A stretch of DNA of 64,000 nucleotides from Methylovorus menthalis (GCF_020523625.1 NZ_JAJAQH010000001.1:198930-262929), one strand, 5' to 3'; shown: positions 43,927 through 52,537, counted from the stretch's first letter. The notes: generated by a model not told the origin, from the sequence alone. Translations and numbers: made by a program.

Positions 43927-44466
43927 CTATCGTCTCACCATGGCGATATGCGGGATCCTGTCCTCAATATACATTTCGCCGACCGCAACAAAACCAAAGC
44001 GTGAGTAGAAGTTTTTCAGGTACAGCTGCGAAGATATCTTGACCGGAACATTGCCCCGTATTGAGTCAAGGTGCTGCATGCCCTGTCTTACCAACTCATG
44101 CCCAATACCGGTACTGCGTAAATCCTGCTTCAACACCACGCGGCCTATGCTAAAAAAACCGGCTTCAAAAAGTCCGACTGGCAGGATGCGCATGTAGGCT
44201 ACCAACTCCCCATGCAAGCAGCCCAGCAAGTGAGTGCAGTGCGGGTCTTTTCCATCAATGTCAGCGTAAGGAACATCCTGCTCGACAATAAATATGCTTT
44301 CACGCAGGGCCAATAAGGCATACAGATCGTGGTTGGATAATTCATTGAATGCTAATAGCCTCCAATGAATAGGTTGCGCGTCTGCCTGCTCATCGCCCAC
44401 GAGTGTTTGGGGATTAGCTTCATGTCTATTACTTACTGCCATATGTGATTCGCTTATTGGGTTCAT
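43927..44466 (-). CDS. GNAT-family N-acetyltransferase (ElaA-like)
   Basis: About 179 residues. The acetyl-CoA binding region reads FFSIGRVVLKQDLRSTGIGHELVRQGM (R/Q-x-x-G-x-G/A pattern), and the N-terminal LYALLALRESIFIVEQDVPYADIDGKD is characteristic of ElaA-like proteins. A GTG at 44472 with AAGGAG five bases upstream is an alternative start to the ATG at 44466. It is not a LuxI-type synthase by motif. It probably acylates an amine in the pathway. Confidence 0.82.
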   Translation of the reverse strand: MNPISESHMAVSNRHEANPQTLVGDEQADAQPIHWRLLAFNELSNHDLYALLALRESIFIVEQDVPYADIDGKDPHCTHLLGCLHGELVAYMRILPVGLFEAGFFSIGRVVLKQDLRSTGIGHELVRQGMQHLDSIRGNVPVKISSQLYLKNFYSRFGFVAVGEMYIEDRIPHIAMVRR

Positions 44467-44496
44467 ACGCACCTCAACTCCTTGGTGGAAATAGAA

Positions 44497-45327
44497 CTAG
44501 CCGGCAACCATAGGCGCTGAGGTTACGGGCATACCGTAAAGCAAATCCGCGGTATCCCCATAGTCGACGCAGGCCATGGACTGAAATGCAAGATTGACGA
44601 CCGAGCGCCTATCCCCCATGTTCTTCAGTGGCGACACGCGATGCAGATTCTTGTCTGCGCGCAACAGGTAGGCGTCGCCAGATTGATGGTTATGCCTGTC
44701 TACCAACCCATTCGCATCTGCCCACTCCACCAAATCCAGGATGTCCTTATCCGGACTTCGTTGTTTACGCCGGCACAAGTCGGTCCAATTGGCAATGAAC
44801 TCAACCTCTCCACCTCCACCTTCCTGTGGTGTCTCGGCAAAGATGATCAGTGCATAGGCAGGGTCATCCAGGTGCCATCCATGCGTATCGCCGCTGTTAT
44901 GCAGGAAATTGGCCACCATATATTCTTCAGGGTGTGTGCAGGTATAGATGGGCCGCCCGACAATAGTTTCGATGCATGTGCGCAACGCAGAATGGTGGTA
45001 AAGGCTGTAGAGCAATGGTGAGTGGTGCCTGATAAGGCCGCCGCCAGCCACCGACAATCTGCGTGGTGACAAATAGCCAGGCATCACGAATTTCTTGCGT
45101 ATGGCAACGTCTTCAATCTGTTCCATTTCTTCGCGGAATACAGTTAAAGCCTGCGGATCAAGGAATGCTGGCAGTTTCACATAGCCGGAACTGGCAAACT
45201 GCTCGCGCACATCTAGTAAGGCATCGTGATCGAATATCTTAAACGTGATGAGGTCATAGATTTCTGTCCACCTGCTCGGGCTAACCAATGGATTGGTTTG
45301 ACTTAGTACGGCTGAGGTATTTTGCAC
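44497..45327 (-). CDS. Fe(II)/2-oxoglutarate-dependent oxygenase
   Basis: 276 residues from a GTG with AGGGG upstream. The iron triad is H152-x-D154 (GWHLDDP) and H229 (KNLHRVSPL), with R240/R241 (DRRSVVN) for 2-oxoglutarate. The aspartate is present, so a hydroxylase-type reaction is expected rather than halogenation (which replaces it by Gly/Ala). First gene of the long minus-strand operon, divergent from a second, unrelated 2-oxoglutarate-type oxygenase. Confidence 0.85.
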   Translation of the reverse strand: MQNTSAVLSQTNPLVSPSRWTEIYDLITFKIFDHDALLDVREQFASSGYVKLPAFLDPQALTVFREEMEQIEDVAIRKKFVMPGYLSPRRLSVAGGGLIRHHSPLLYSLYHHSALRTCIETIVGRPIYTCTHPEEYMVANFLHNSGDTHGWHLDDPAYALIIFAETPQEGGGGEVEFIANWTDLCRRKQRSPDKDILDLVEWADANGLVDRHNHQSGDAYLLRADKNLHRVSPLKNMGDRRSVVNLAFQSMACVDYGDTADLLYGMPVTSAPMVAG

Positions 45328-45536
45328 GACTTGCCCCTTTGAAACTTGGATCGTTTGTCTGGAATGGCGTATAGCAAAAACATGCGCTTCTCTGAGTCTG
45401 CAAGGCAGATAGGAGAAACTTACAGAAGTAGTGGGATGGATTATATGAAGCTAAAGGTGGAGGCGAACCTAGCAGATTTATCAGGTTGCAAAGGAGTTTT
45501 GATTTCCTAAGATACGTTAATCACACAGTGGGGACG
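45328..45536. promoter_or_regulatory. Divergent promoter region of the metabolic cluster
   Basis: 209 bases between the two divergent oxygenase genes must contain promoters for both arms. A small inverted repeat TCTGC-AAG-GCAGA (about 45397-45409) is visible, but no convincing lux box or long palindrome. Confidence 0.4.
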
Positions 45537-46562
45537 ATGATGGATGATGAGCTATTCACGCAACTGCAGATTCCTATCATAGACATCGAAGGATTGCGCA
45601 ATGGAAACTCTCAAGCCGCGCAGGCAGTCGCTAGTCAATTAGGCGAAGCCTGCAGAGAGGTAGGGTTTTTCTATATCAAAAATCATGGTATCGCCGATGA
45701 CCTGATACAACAGACTTTTGATTTTTCCAGCCAGTTTTTCAACCTGCCTCTCCAAGAAAAACTGCGGTACTCCATGGAAAGACACAGTCAATGTTTTCGT
45801 GGATATTCTCCCGTCCTGTCAGAACTTGCAGACGGCAAGCGCAACTCGTATGAACTCATGGAATTCAGTGTGGATTTCGCACCCGACAGTATGGAAGTGG
45901 CGCAGAAGAAACCCATGCATGGACCTAATATCTGGCCGGAAATAGCTGGATACCGTGAGGCGATCAATGCTTATATAGAAGAGATGAACAAGCTGGGTTT
46001 CGATTTAATGCGAGGTATTGCCCTAAGTCTTGATCTTGACCGCGACTACTTCAGGCATGCTTTCGATGACCGCTCTTTCTGGCAGTTTCGCACCGTTAAT
46101 TACCCAGTATCGCGCGATGTCGACTGCATGTCGGGGCAAATGCCTGAGTTGGAACAGAGGATGCAAGGCATACAGGTTGGCGATCACAATTGCGGCGCAC
46201 ACACTGATTACGGCTGCCTCACCATTTTATTAGCCAATAGCCCGGGGCTGCAGGTGCTGGGCAAGAATAATACCTGGTTCGATACCCCGGTAATCCCGGG
46301 CGCTTATATCTGCAATATCGGAGACATGTTGCAATACTGGTCGAGGGATGCCTACATTGCCACAAAACATCGCGTAGTCACCGGTAAGTCGCGCATATCA
46401 CTGCCATTCTTCTTTCAGCCCAACTTCCATACTCTGATTAAACCGGTGGATACAGTTAAGGGGCTATTGGGCAAAGAATATCCGGTTATCCAATACGGTC
46501 CTTATGCCTATCGCAACTATCAAGGCATCTATCCTGCATGTGCGACTTATGAAAGTTCATGA
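45537..46562 (+). CDS. Isopenicillin N synthase-like non-haem iron oxygenase
   Basis: 341 residues from the ATG at 45537 (the longer frame begins at TTG). The N-terminal DIOX_N region (IPIIDIEGLRNG, REVGFFYIKNHGI) and C-terminal 2OG-FeII core are both present: iron ligands in GAHTDYG and ATKHRVV, and R-x-S in KSRISLPFF for the co-substrate. Relatives include IPNS, ethylene-forming enzyme and gibberellin-type oxidases. It overlaps the amidohydrolase gene by four bases, so the two act together. Confidence 0.88.
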   Translation: MMDDELFTQLQIPIIDIEGLRNGNSQAAQAVASQLGEACREVGFFYIKNHGIADDLIQQTFDFSSQFFNLPLQEKLRYSMERHSQCFRGYSPVLSELADGKRNSYELMEFSVDFAPDSMEVAQKKPMHGPNIWPEIAGYREAINAYIEEMNKLGFDLMRGIALSLDLDRDYFRHAFDDRSFWQFRTVNYPVSRDVDCMSGQMPELEQRMQGIQVGDHNCGAHTDYGCLTILLANSPGLQVLGKNNTWFDTPVIPGAYICNIGDMLQYWSRDAYIATKHRVVTGKSRISLPFFFQPNFHTLIKPVDTVKGLLGKEYPVIQYGPYAYRNYQGIYPACATYESS

Positions 46563-47788
46563 TGAATATCCCAACGTTAGCATCATGCATGATCGACTCA
46601 CTTGGACCAGACACTATTGATCAAGAAGACTTTAGCGTAATACGGCGATCACTACATACCTGGCCAGAAATTGGATTTGAGGAGATCAATACCAGTCAAT
46701 TAATTGCCGAAAAACTAAGCTCGTGGGGCATAGAAGTACATCGCGGAATTGGAGGCACGGGAGTTGTAGGCGTGATTCATGGCCTGGATGGAGGCAAGCG
46801 CATTGGGCTTCGTGCAGATATGGATGCACTCAAGATAGAAGAAGATAATCAGTTTGCACACCGTTCACGAAACCCTGGAAAGATGCATGCCTGCGGCCAC
46901 GATGGCCATGTAGCTATGCTGCTTTCTGCGGCAAAGGCACTCGCCGCTAGCCGCAATTTCTACGGCAAAGTTAATCTTATCTTTCAACCCGCAGAGGAAG
47001 GTGGCTCGGGTGCAGCAGCGATGATAGCCGATGGTCTTTTTGATCGTTTTCCTTGCGATGCCATTTTTGCACTTCACAATTGGCCTGGTTTGAAAACCGG
47101 AGATTTTGCAACTTGCCCGGGGCCCATTATGGCATCTTGTAACGAATTCAGGATTCGTATTACCGGCAAGGGAACTCACGCCGCACTGCCGCATCATGGT
47201 AACGATCCTATATTCGCGGCTACACAGATTGTCTCGGGTTTGCAGGCAGTCATCACACGAAATAAACGTCCCATCGATAATGCGGTGCTTTCCGTAACAC
47301 AGCTACACGCAGGAACCAGCTTTAATGTCATTCCAGACACGGCTAGCATAGGCGGGACGGTTCGCACCTTTAGCGACAAGGTATTGGACATGATAGAAGC
47401 GCGCATGCGCAGCATCAGCACATTGACTGCAGAAGCCCATGGCTGCAGAGCCGAATTCGACTTCATCCGTCAATCGGGCGCGACCATTAATGATGAAGTA
47501 CAAACCGAGCTTGCTGGCAAGGTGATGAAAAAAGTAGTGGGAGCAGCAAACGTCGACACTCAAGTCGAACCGACCATGGGGGCAGAAGATTTCGCTACTA
47601 TGCTGCGACTGGTACCGGGTTGCTATGCCTTTATTGGCAATGGTAATGGTGAACATCTTGAGTCAGGTCATGGTCTGGGGTCGGCGTCACTGCATAATGC
47701 GAGCTACGACTTTAACGATGCACTTATACCGTTAGGTAGTCGTTACTGGGTGGCATTAGCTGAGGAGTTTTGTTCCCAAGAGAACTGA
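46559..47788 (+). CDS. M20-family amidohydrolase (hippurate hydrolase/N-acyl amino acid type)
   Basis: 409 residues. Zinc-site motifs: RADMDALKI, ACGHDGHVAMLL, PAEEGGSGA, and a C-terminal TMGAEDFA. The dimerisation insert (RITGKGTHAALPHHGNDPI) is typical of M20D enzymes that cleave N-acyl or aryl amides (hippurate, IAA-amino acids). No signal peptide. The coupled start suggests it acts on a substrate or product of the IPNS-like oxygenase; deacylation of an N-acetylated intermediate (GNAT is in the facing operon) is a reasonable idea. Confidence 0.9.
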   Translation: MMNIPTLASCMIDSLGPDTIDQEDFSVIRRSLHTWPEIGFEEINTSQLIAEKLSSWGIEVHRGIGGTGVVGVIHGLDGGKRIGLRADMDALKIEEDNQFAHRSRNPGKMHACGHDGHVAMLLSAAKALAASRNFYGKVNLIFQPAEEGGSGAAAMIADGLFDRFPCDAIFALHNWPGLKTGDFATCPGPIMASCNEFRIRITGKGTHAALPHHGNDPIFAATQIVSGLQAVITRNKRPIDNAVLSVTQLHAGTSFNVIPDTASIGGTVRTFSDKVLDMIEARMRSISTLTAEAHGCRAEFDFIRQSGATINDEVQTELAGKVMKKVVGAANVDTQVEPTMGAEDFATMLRLVPGCYAFIGNGNGEHLESGHGLGSASLHNASYDFNDALIPLGSRYWVALAEEFCSQEN

Positions 47789-47813
47789 CATCCCCAAAAA
47801 AATGGGCATTGCT

Positions 47814-48530
47814 TCAGGCATGGATGATGCCCTGTTGAATGGCCTTAATCACAGCCAATTGTGTAGTACTGACATCGAATTTATGACGCACGTTTAGAAG
47901 ATGAAAATTTACTGTCGATTCGGAACAATTTAGTATTTTGGATATCTCCCAGCTGGATTTACCGGCGGTCGACCATTTCAAAACTTCCGTTTCGCGAGGC
48001 GTCAAGCATACAGGCCTAGTGCCTGTCTTCTTAGGAATAAATTTTAGAGATGATTCAAAAACATGGTCTTTCAGTATAGATAGTGTTTGTACTACGTGCT
48101 GGAACTCTTTATTGCTTTTGGCTAGTTTGGCTTTGGGTGCTACAAAACTCATCATTCCAAACTCGCCACGCGCTCCATGGATAGGAAAAATTAGTCCAGA
48201 GCATAATCCATATTGCTTGGCAGTTTCATATAACTCTTTCTGTGCTGCCCCGCTGAAGGATTTGTCTTCCCAAAGTAGTGGCAGATTACTGTTAAGGCAG
48301 TGATGTACAGTGGGATCGACTAAGGCAAGATGCTTTTCATCATATGTTTTATGCCAAGCAGGTGAATAGTTGCTCTTGATAAAGGCATTTTCCATGGCTT
48401 CGTGTTTATTGTTTAAAACGGAATACAGGCATTTGTCAAAGCCATAGCCTTTGGCAAGGCCAAACACGGCGCTGGTCCAAGCGTCCAAGGTATTCATTTC
48501 AAACAGACTGGCGTATTGGCTAAATAACAT
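47814..48530 (-). CDS. LuxR-family quorum-sensing regulator (solo)
   Basis: 238 residues with an N-terminal autoinducer-binding domain and a C-terminal LuxR HTH (LTPRETEVLKWSTAGKSSWEISKILNCSESTVNFHL). Residues matching the acyl-homoserine-lactone pocket of TraR are all present: W59, Y63, D72, P73, W87, G112. No luxI-type synthase is in the window, so it is either a solo sensing foreign signals or paired with a distant gene. Convergent with the amidohydrolase gene; likely controls the metabolic cluster. Confidence 0.9.
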   Translation of the reverse strand: MLFSQYASLFEMNTLDAWTSAVFGLAKGYGFDKCLYSVLNNKHEAMENAFIKSNYSPAWHKTYDEKHLALVDPTVHHCLNSNLPLLWEDKSFSGAAQKELYETAKQYGLCSGLIFPIHGARGEFGMMSFVAPKAKLAKSNKEFQHVVQTLSILKDHVFESSLKFIPKKTGTRPVCLTPRETEVLKWSTAGKSSWEISKILNCSESTVNFHLLNVRHKFDVSTTQLAVIKAIQQGIIHA

Positions 48531-48688
48531 TCATCTACTTTGATTTGTACTTCCACCATGAGGAGATTTGCAATGGATTTTGATACCGCAAAAGAGGTAA
48601 ATGATAATCGGCTGCAACTCTCGGTCAATACGATGCCATCATTTATGTGTCCGATTATCAGACACTTTCATCTGATGTAAGACGAACA

Positions 48689-48985
48689 ATGGCTGACATA
48701 CAAACCAGTACAGGAAGCCTAAAGAGAGCCCACATCCTACTCAGCGCGATTGCTAGTGGCTCAAATCAAGGCAGTACATTAGTCGAAATCGTGAAAAGTA
48801 CGGGGCTGCCGCGCCCTACCATACATCGGGTAATAGGTATGCTCATCACAATGGAATGGATTAGGCGGAATAAGGAAGATGGTAGATATAGACTGGGTAC
48901 TGCTATCGCAAAACTAGGTTATTGCGCCATGAATTATCATGTAACGGAAAAACTTATACCTGAAGAATACGAAAGCTCGGAATAG
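48689..48985 (+). pseudogene. Truncated IclR-family regulator (HTH part only)
   Basis: About 98 residues that match only the winged HTH of IclR proteins: LKRAHILLSAIASGSNQGS, GLPRPTIHRVIGMLI, RYRLGTAIAKLGYCAMN. The effector domain is absent; the frame ends 20 bases before the first unit of repeat array copy 4. It is clearly paralogous to the complete IclR at 33.2-34.1 kb. A GTG at 48647 would add 14 residues. It could be a remnant cut by the element, or a functional DNA-binding-only protein. Confidence 0.6.
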
Positions 48986-49007
48986 TTATATTTTGGTATT
49001 TTGAGCA

Positions 49008-49234
49008 GATTGCAGTTTATGTGTGAATTTTTACCGAAACTTGCAGTTTATGAGGATTTTGAATTGAAACATATGTTGATTAAGAAACTGTTAACCCTAT
49101 GATTGGTAAGTAAAGCCGATTGCAGCTTTTGTTCTAATCAATAGGGTTGTTTTGTGTACTATAAGATGCAAGTTTAAGGATCTATACATTTATCGTATTA
49201 AAATTAAAGCCCGCAAATATCTGCGGGCTTTTTT
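49008..49234. repeat. Short-motif array, copy 4 (31/23 spacing plus inverted unit and hairpin)
   Basis: Plus-orientation units with cores at 49011 (GATTGCAGTTTATG) and 49042 (ACTTGCAGTTTATG), a degenerate third at 49065 keeping the 31/23 spacing, another at 49118, and one minus-orientation unit at 49158 (ACTATAAGATGCAAGT). A strong hairpin (AAAGCCCGCA/TGCGGGCTTT with T tract, 49206-49234) closes it. An outer inverted repeat AACCCTAT/ATAGGGTT flanks the 49118 unit. It marks the right edge of the 33-49 kb block. Confidence 0.7.
49206..49234 (+). terminator. Rho-independent terminator-like hairpin of array copy 4
   Basis: AAAGCCCGCA-AATATC-TGCGGGCTTT followed by Ts. Similar CCGC/GCGG hairpins accompany array copies 1 and 3. 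Confidence 0.65.
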
Positions 49235-49357
49235 ATGAACGGACTCATTCAGCTATCCATAACCAAGCTGGCTAGGCATCGTTTAATAGATCACTGACAT
49301 ACTGAGGCATGTTAGTTGTGCATCACATCGTAGCTCGAGATATCTCGCTACTTACGA

Positions 49358-50353
49358 TTACGCATTGGTGAAATTTTCATAGATATTCGCAATTATTTCA
49401 TAAGACCGAAGGCGGGCCGCATGATCGAAAATTTGCGAAGTAATCATTAATTCATCCGCCTGGGTTCTAGCAATAAATGCATCGACTTCATCTTTGACCT
49501 TATCCGGACCACCTATAGCTGAGCATGAGAGTATTTGGCTAAGGAGTGCTCGTTCAGCCCCGCCAATTTTTTCCAAGTAGTCATTAATCGGCGGAGGAAG
49601 CGTTGACGGGTTTCCTGTGCGCAAGTTAATAAATGCTTGCTGCATTGATGAAGCTAGCAAATGTGCGTTTTGGTCAGTATCCGCGGCAATGACATTGAAG
49701 CCGAGCATGACATAGGGTTTACTTAAAAATTTTGAAGGCTGAAATGTAGCTCTGTAAACTTCAATGGCCTGCATCATTTGTGCCGGGGCAAAATGGGATG
49801 CAAACGCGTAGGGTAATCCGAGCGTTGCGGCGAGTTGAGCGCCATAAAGACTGGACCCAAGAATCCATATGGGAATGTTAAGTCCCTTTCCTGGTACAGC
49901 GCGAACAGGCCCTCGTGGTTCGGCTGAGAAATAATCTATCAATTCCATAACGTCTTGAGGAAAATCGTCTGCATCAGAGGATAGATTGCGCCTCAACGCC
50001 CGTGCCGTCATCTGATCTGAACCTGGAGCCCGTCCGAGTCCAAGATCAATACGTCCAGGGAATAAAGATTCCAACGTGCCAAACTGTTCCGCGATTATTA
50101 ATGGTGAGTGGTTAGGTAGCATAATGCCACCCGCACCGACGCGAATCGTGGATGTGCCGGCCGCTACATGTGCTATCAAGATAGAAGTTGCTGCGCTAGC
50201 GATACCTGGCATTCCATGATGTTCAGCCAGCCAAAAACGACGAAATCCCCAGCGCTCCGCATGCTGCGCAAGATCCAATGTGGCTTGAAAGGACTCGGCC
50301 GCAGTGCGGCCTTGTGCAATTGGAGCAAGATCCAGAACAGAAAAATGAGACAT
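49358..50353 (-). CDS. LLM-class (luciferase-like) flavin-dependent oxidoreductase
   Basis: 331 residues. The bacterial-luciferase-like TIM barrel is recognisable from [75 protein letters not shown]. It uses reduced FMN (or F420); the substrate class is not evident. It stands alone on the minus strand, downstream of repeat array copy 4. Similar genes are commonly annotated as alkanal monooxygenase-like without known substrate. Confidence 0.92.
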   Translation of the reverse strand: MSHFSVLDLAPIAQGRTAAESFQATLDLAQHAERWGFRRFWLAEHHGMPGIASAATSILIAHVAAGTSTIRVGAGGIMLPNHSPLIIAEQFGTLESLFPGRIDLGLGRAPGSDQMTARALRRNLSSDADDFPQDVMELIDYFSAEPRGPVRAVPGKGLNIPIWILGSSLYGAQLAATLGLPYAFASHFAPAQMMQAIEVYRATFQPSKFLSKPYVMLGFNVIAADTDQNAHLLASSMQQAFINLRTGNPSTLPPPINDYLEKIGGAERALLSQILSCSAIGGPDKVKDEVDAFIARTQADELMITSQIFDHAARLRSYEIIANIYENFTNA

Positions 50354-50623
50354 TCGGCTTCATGTCGGTTGTAAGTGAATGTTTTGGACAATTATTGTTT
50401 TAGTAAGATCTGTTTGTGTTGAAGTATCGCTCCGAAGTCGCATGCGATTTGGACACCTCCCTCTATGGGCTCTTTTTATCCATCGAGGCGGCTGTCGAGT
50501 ACAAGCGTATCTTCGTTTCTCAGCTATTTGAAAGAAGCGTGTCCTGAGGGAACAGCATTTGAATTAGCTTCTTACATCGAGAGAAAATAGAGAATTTCTG
50601 ATTAATAGAAGGAGTACATATTT

Positions 50624-50977
50624 GTGAATATCAGCAAACATGAATTGATTGATTGGGAAGATTTTATAAAGGTGGATTTACGGGTAGGCAGAATCATTGA
50701 GGCAGAACCCAACCCTAAAGCGCGAAAACCCGCGTATGTTCTGCTCATTGATTTCGGGAAGGAGATAGGAGTAATGAAATCCAGTGCCCAAATTACTGAG
50801 CTATATACAGTACAAGACCTCATTGGACAGCTTGTAGTGGCGGTAGTCAATTTTCCAAAAAAACAAATTGGAAATTTAATGTCAGAATGCTTGGTTACGG
50901 GATTTCATGATGAAAACGGGAGAGTAGCTCTATGCGTTCCCGACTTGAATGTTCCATTAGGCACTAAACTTCTTTAA
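50624..50977 (+). CDS. csaA: CsaA-type tRNA-binding-domain protein
   Basis: 117 residues, start GTG with GAAGGAG nine bases upstream. The OB-fold tRNA-binding domain of the CsaA family is clear: DWEDFIKVDLRVGRIIEAEPNPKARKPAYVLLIDFG, MKSSAQIT, and VVAVVNFPKKQIGNLMSECLVTGF. CsaA homodimers act as chaperones and bind tRNA. Single-gene unit, cytoplasmic. Confidence 0.9.
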   Translation: MNISKHELIDWEDFIKVDLRVGRIIEAEPNPKARKPAYVLLIDFGKEIGVMKSSAQITELYTVQDLIGQLVVAVVNFPKKQIGNLMSECLVTGFHDENGRVALCVPDLNVPLGTKLL

Positions 50978-51237
50978 GCAGACCAATGCTGCAACCATGC
51001 AGCAGTCAGTGAGATCCAATACTCAGGCCCCAATACGCGCCCAATAAGCTACGTAGACAAGCGATTTTGGGGAAACTGCTACGGAGCAAACAGTCAGGAG
51101 CATTTTGGCAAATTAAGCTTGAGGTATGCGGCGCCCCAGAAGATTTTCCCACAAAGATTGAGAGTGTGTGAGATTCAACTGCGTACGCAAAGATAAGCTT
51201 GTAGTTCATTGTCTAAAATGAAACTATTTTCGCTTTT

Positions 51238-51603
51238 TCAAATGGGGTTGTGGCATACCGCCTCAATGTTGTGGCCGTCTGGACCAATGACGAAGGCAGC
51301 GTAATAGTTCTCATGATAGTGTGGGCGCAAACCCGGCGGCCCGTTGTCTTTCGCGCCCGCGGCGATTGCCGCCACGTGGAACTCGTCAACCTGCCTGCGA
51401 TTCTCCGCAATAAAGGCAAGATGCATACGAGAGGGTTGCGTCTTTATTTCAGAAAGCCAGAGCGAAGGCTTCTTGTTTCGGCCAAGCCCTACACCGTGGG
51501 GCCCTTCCATCACGACGTCGACCCCAAGTGGCTGAAGCGCTTTAAGATAGAACGTCGTACATTCGTCTAGGCTTGTGACACCGATGCCAATGTGATCGAG
51601 CAT
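51238..51603 (-). CDS. VOC-family (glyoxalase/bleomycin resistance-like) protein
   Basis: About 121 residues from the ATG at 51603, which has GGAGG just upstream; an in-frame ATG at 51615 is less well placed. Two beta-alpha-beta-beta-beta modules are visible: MLDHIGIGVTSLDECTTFYLKAL (metal-ligand His) and PHYHENYYAAFVIGPDGHNIEAVC (Glu ligand near the C-terminus). Metal-dependent isomerase, dioxygenase or binding function; substrate unknown. It is 17 bases downstream of a SnoaL-like gene, so probably co-transcribed. Confidence 0.85.
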   Translation of the reverse strand: MLDHIGIGVTSLDECTTFYLKALQPLGVDVVMEGPHGVGLGRNKKPSLWLSEIKTQPSRMHLAFIAENRRQVDEFHVAAIAAGAKDNGPPGLRPHYHENYYAAFVIGPDGHNIEAVCHNPI

Positions 51604-51632
51604 GGCAGCCTCCATATTACGCGAACGAAAGG

Positions 51633-52025
51633 TTAGACATTTCCGGGCAATAGCAATTCATGCCCATAAGAATTATCAATTTGACACAGCCAAATGTCGT
51701 TAGGACTTTTCCTAAAAACATACGTTGCGCTTCTTTCGATTGCAGGCATATTGGAAGCAGTAACTATTGTTTTAGCTATGACCAGAGCGGTATCTCCTGC
51801 TTCCAAAATTTTCATTCCCGCTTGCTCGACATGCAAAGTATGATTGAAGTGTGCCGCGATTGCTTCAAATGCTTTTCTAATCTGAATCTTTCCAATTGCA
51901 TTCATGCTAGGTTTTACGACTAGAACTGCATCATCAGCGTATATATCAATCAAAGTGTCGAAGTCTTCCTGGACGATTGCAGTGTCAGCTTTTTCGATAG
52001 CCAGCTCAATTGGATGCTTGGTCAT
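51633..52025 (-). CDS. SnoaL-like / NTF2-fold protein
   Basis: 130 residues with the cone-shaped NTF2-fold pattern: ELAIEKADTAIVQEDFDTLIDIYADDAVLVV, GKIQIRKAFEAIAAHFNH, SATYVFRKSPNDIWLCQIDNSYG. Fold members include ketosteroid isomerase-like enzymes, polyketide cyclases and unknowns. First gene of a two-gene unit with a VOC protein. Confidence 0.75.
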   Translation of the reverse strand: MTKHPIELAIEKADTAIVQEDFDTLIDIYADDAVLVVKPSMNAIGKIQIRKAFEAIAAHFNHTLHVEQAGMKILEAGDTALVIAKTIVTASNMPAIERSATYVFRKSPNDIWLCQIDNSYGHELLLPGNV

Positions 52026-52537
52026 TTTTCGATAAATCCTTGGTCTTCATTGGGCTTCCAAAAACAAAAGTAATTTTTGCAAGATTCAGTAAATATGCGG
52101 GTTCCAGCGTGATTGTACCTTATGCGCAAACCTATGGAGAAACCTGCAGCTTATGGAAGTAATTGATTGCAGGTTGGGTAGAGTGCTAAGAGCACTGACG
52201 TTGTTGGCACTCCAATTGCGTCTATGCGTCAACCGACAAGATGAAATCAACCTTGCCGATCAATTTTTTCAAAGAGTATTCTGAAAATGGAAAAGGGCCT
52301 TTATGAGACCCCTTTCTGAGATATATCCTGATATTAGAACTCTATAATTCTAACGATCTGTTTTCCCAGATTACTCCGCCCTGTCTTGCGTTTATGCTGC
52401 TGGCATTGAGCAAAACTCAACCACTTTCCAGGTTGAAACTGGAGATGAGAAGTCCAGCGAGTGCTGGCTATAGTGATTTAACATCAAGAACCAAAGACCA
52501 CGAAAGGCCTTTGGTACATTTTATGTTTAATTAAAAA
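52026..52537. other. Non-coding stretch with repeat array copy 5
   Basis: 512 bases between the SnoaL-like gene start and the GlcG/HbpS stop. It contains array copy 5 and a terminator-like hairpin near 52291-52315 (AAAAGGGCCT...AGACCCCTTT, imperfect). No gene seen. Confidence 0.5.
52082..52239 (+). repeat. Short-motif array, copy 5 (31/23 spacing)
   Basis: Cores at 52114 (GATTGTACCTTATG), 52145 (ACCTGCAGCTTATG) and 52168 (GATTGCAGGTTGGG), spaced exactly 31 and 23 bases as in copy 2. It keeps the same lead-in ATTCAGTAAATAT, a hairpin AGTGCTAA/TTGGCACT (52182-52211) and the tail CGTCAACCGAC. One stem base differs from copy 2 but still pairs as G-T. Confidence 0.75.

Larger units (their letters stand above)
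48986..49357. other. Non-coding stretch with repeat array copy 4
   Basis: 372 bases between the truncated iclR and the luciferase-like gene. It is occupied by the array and its terminal hairpin; no gene seen. Confidence 0.5.

Noticed and set aside
43927-44466. GNAT gene as a LuxI-type autoinducer synthase partner of the LuxR
   Set aside because: Motifs match ElaA-like acetyltransferases and lack the LuxI R-x2-F-x2-W pattern.
44497-45327. Radical halogenase
   Set aside because: The iron-site aspartate (D154 in HLDD) is present; halogenases of this fold have Gly or Ala there.
45397-45409. lux box in the divergent promoter region
   Set aside because: The inverted repeat TCTGC-AAG-GCAGA is much shorter than an 18-20 base lux box.
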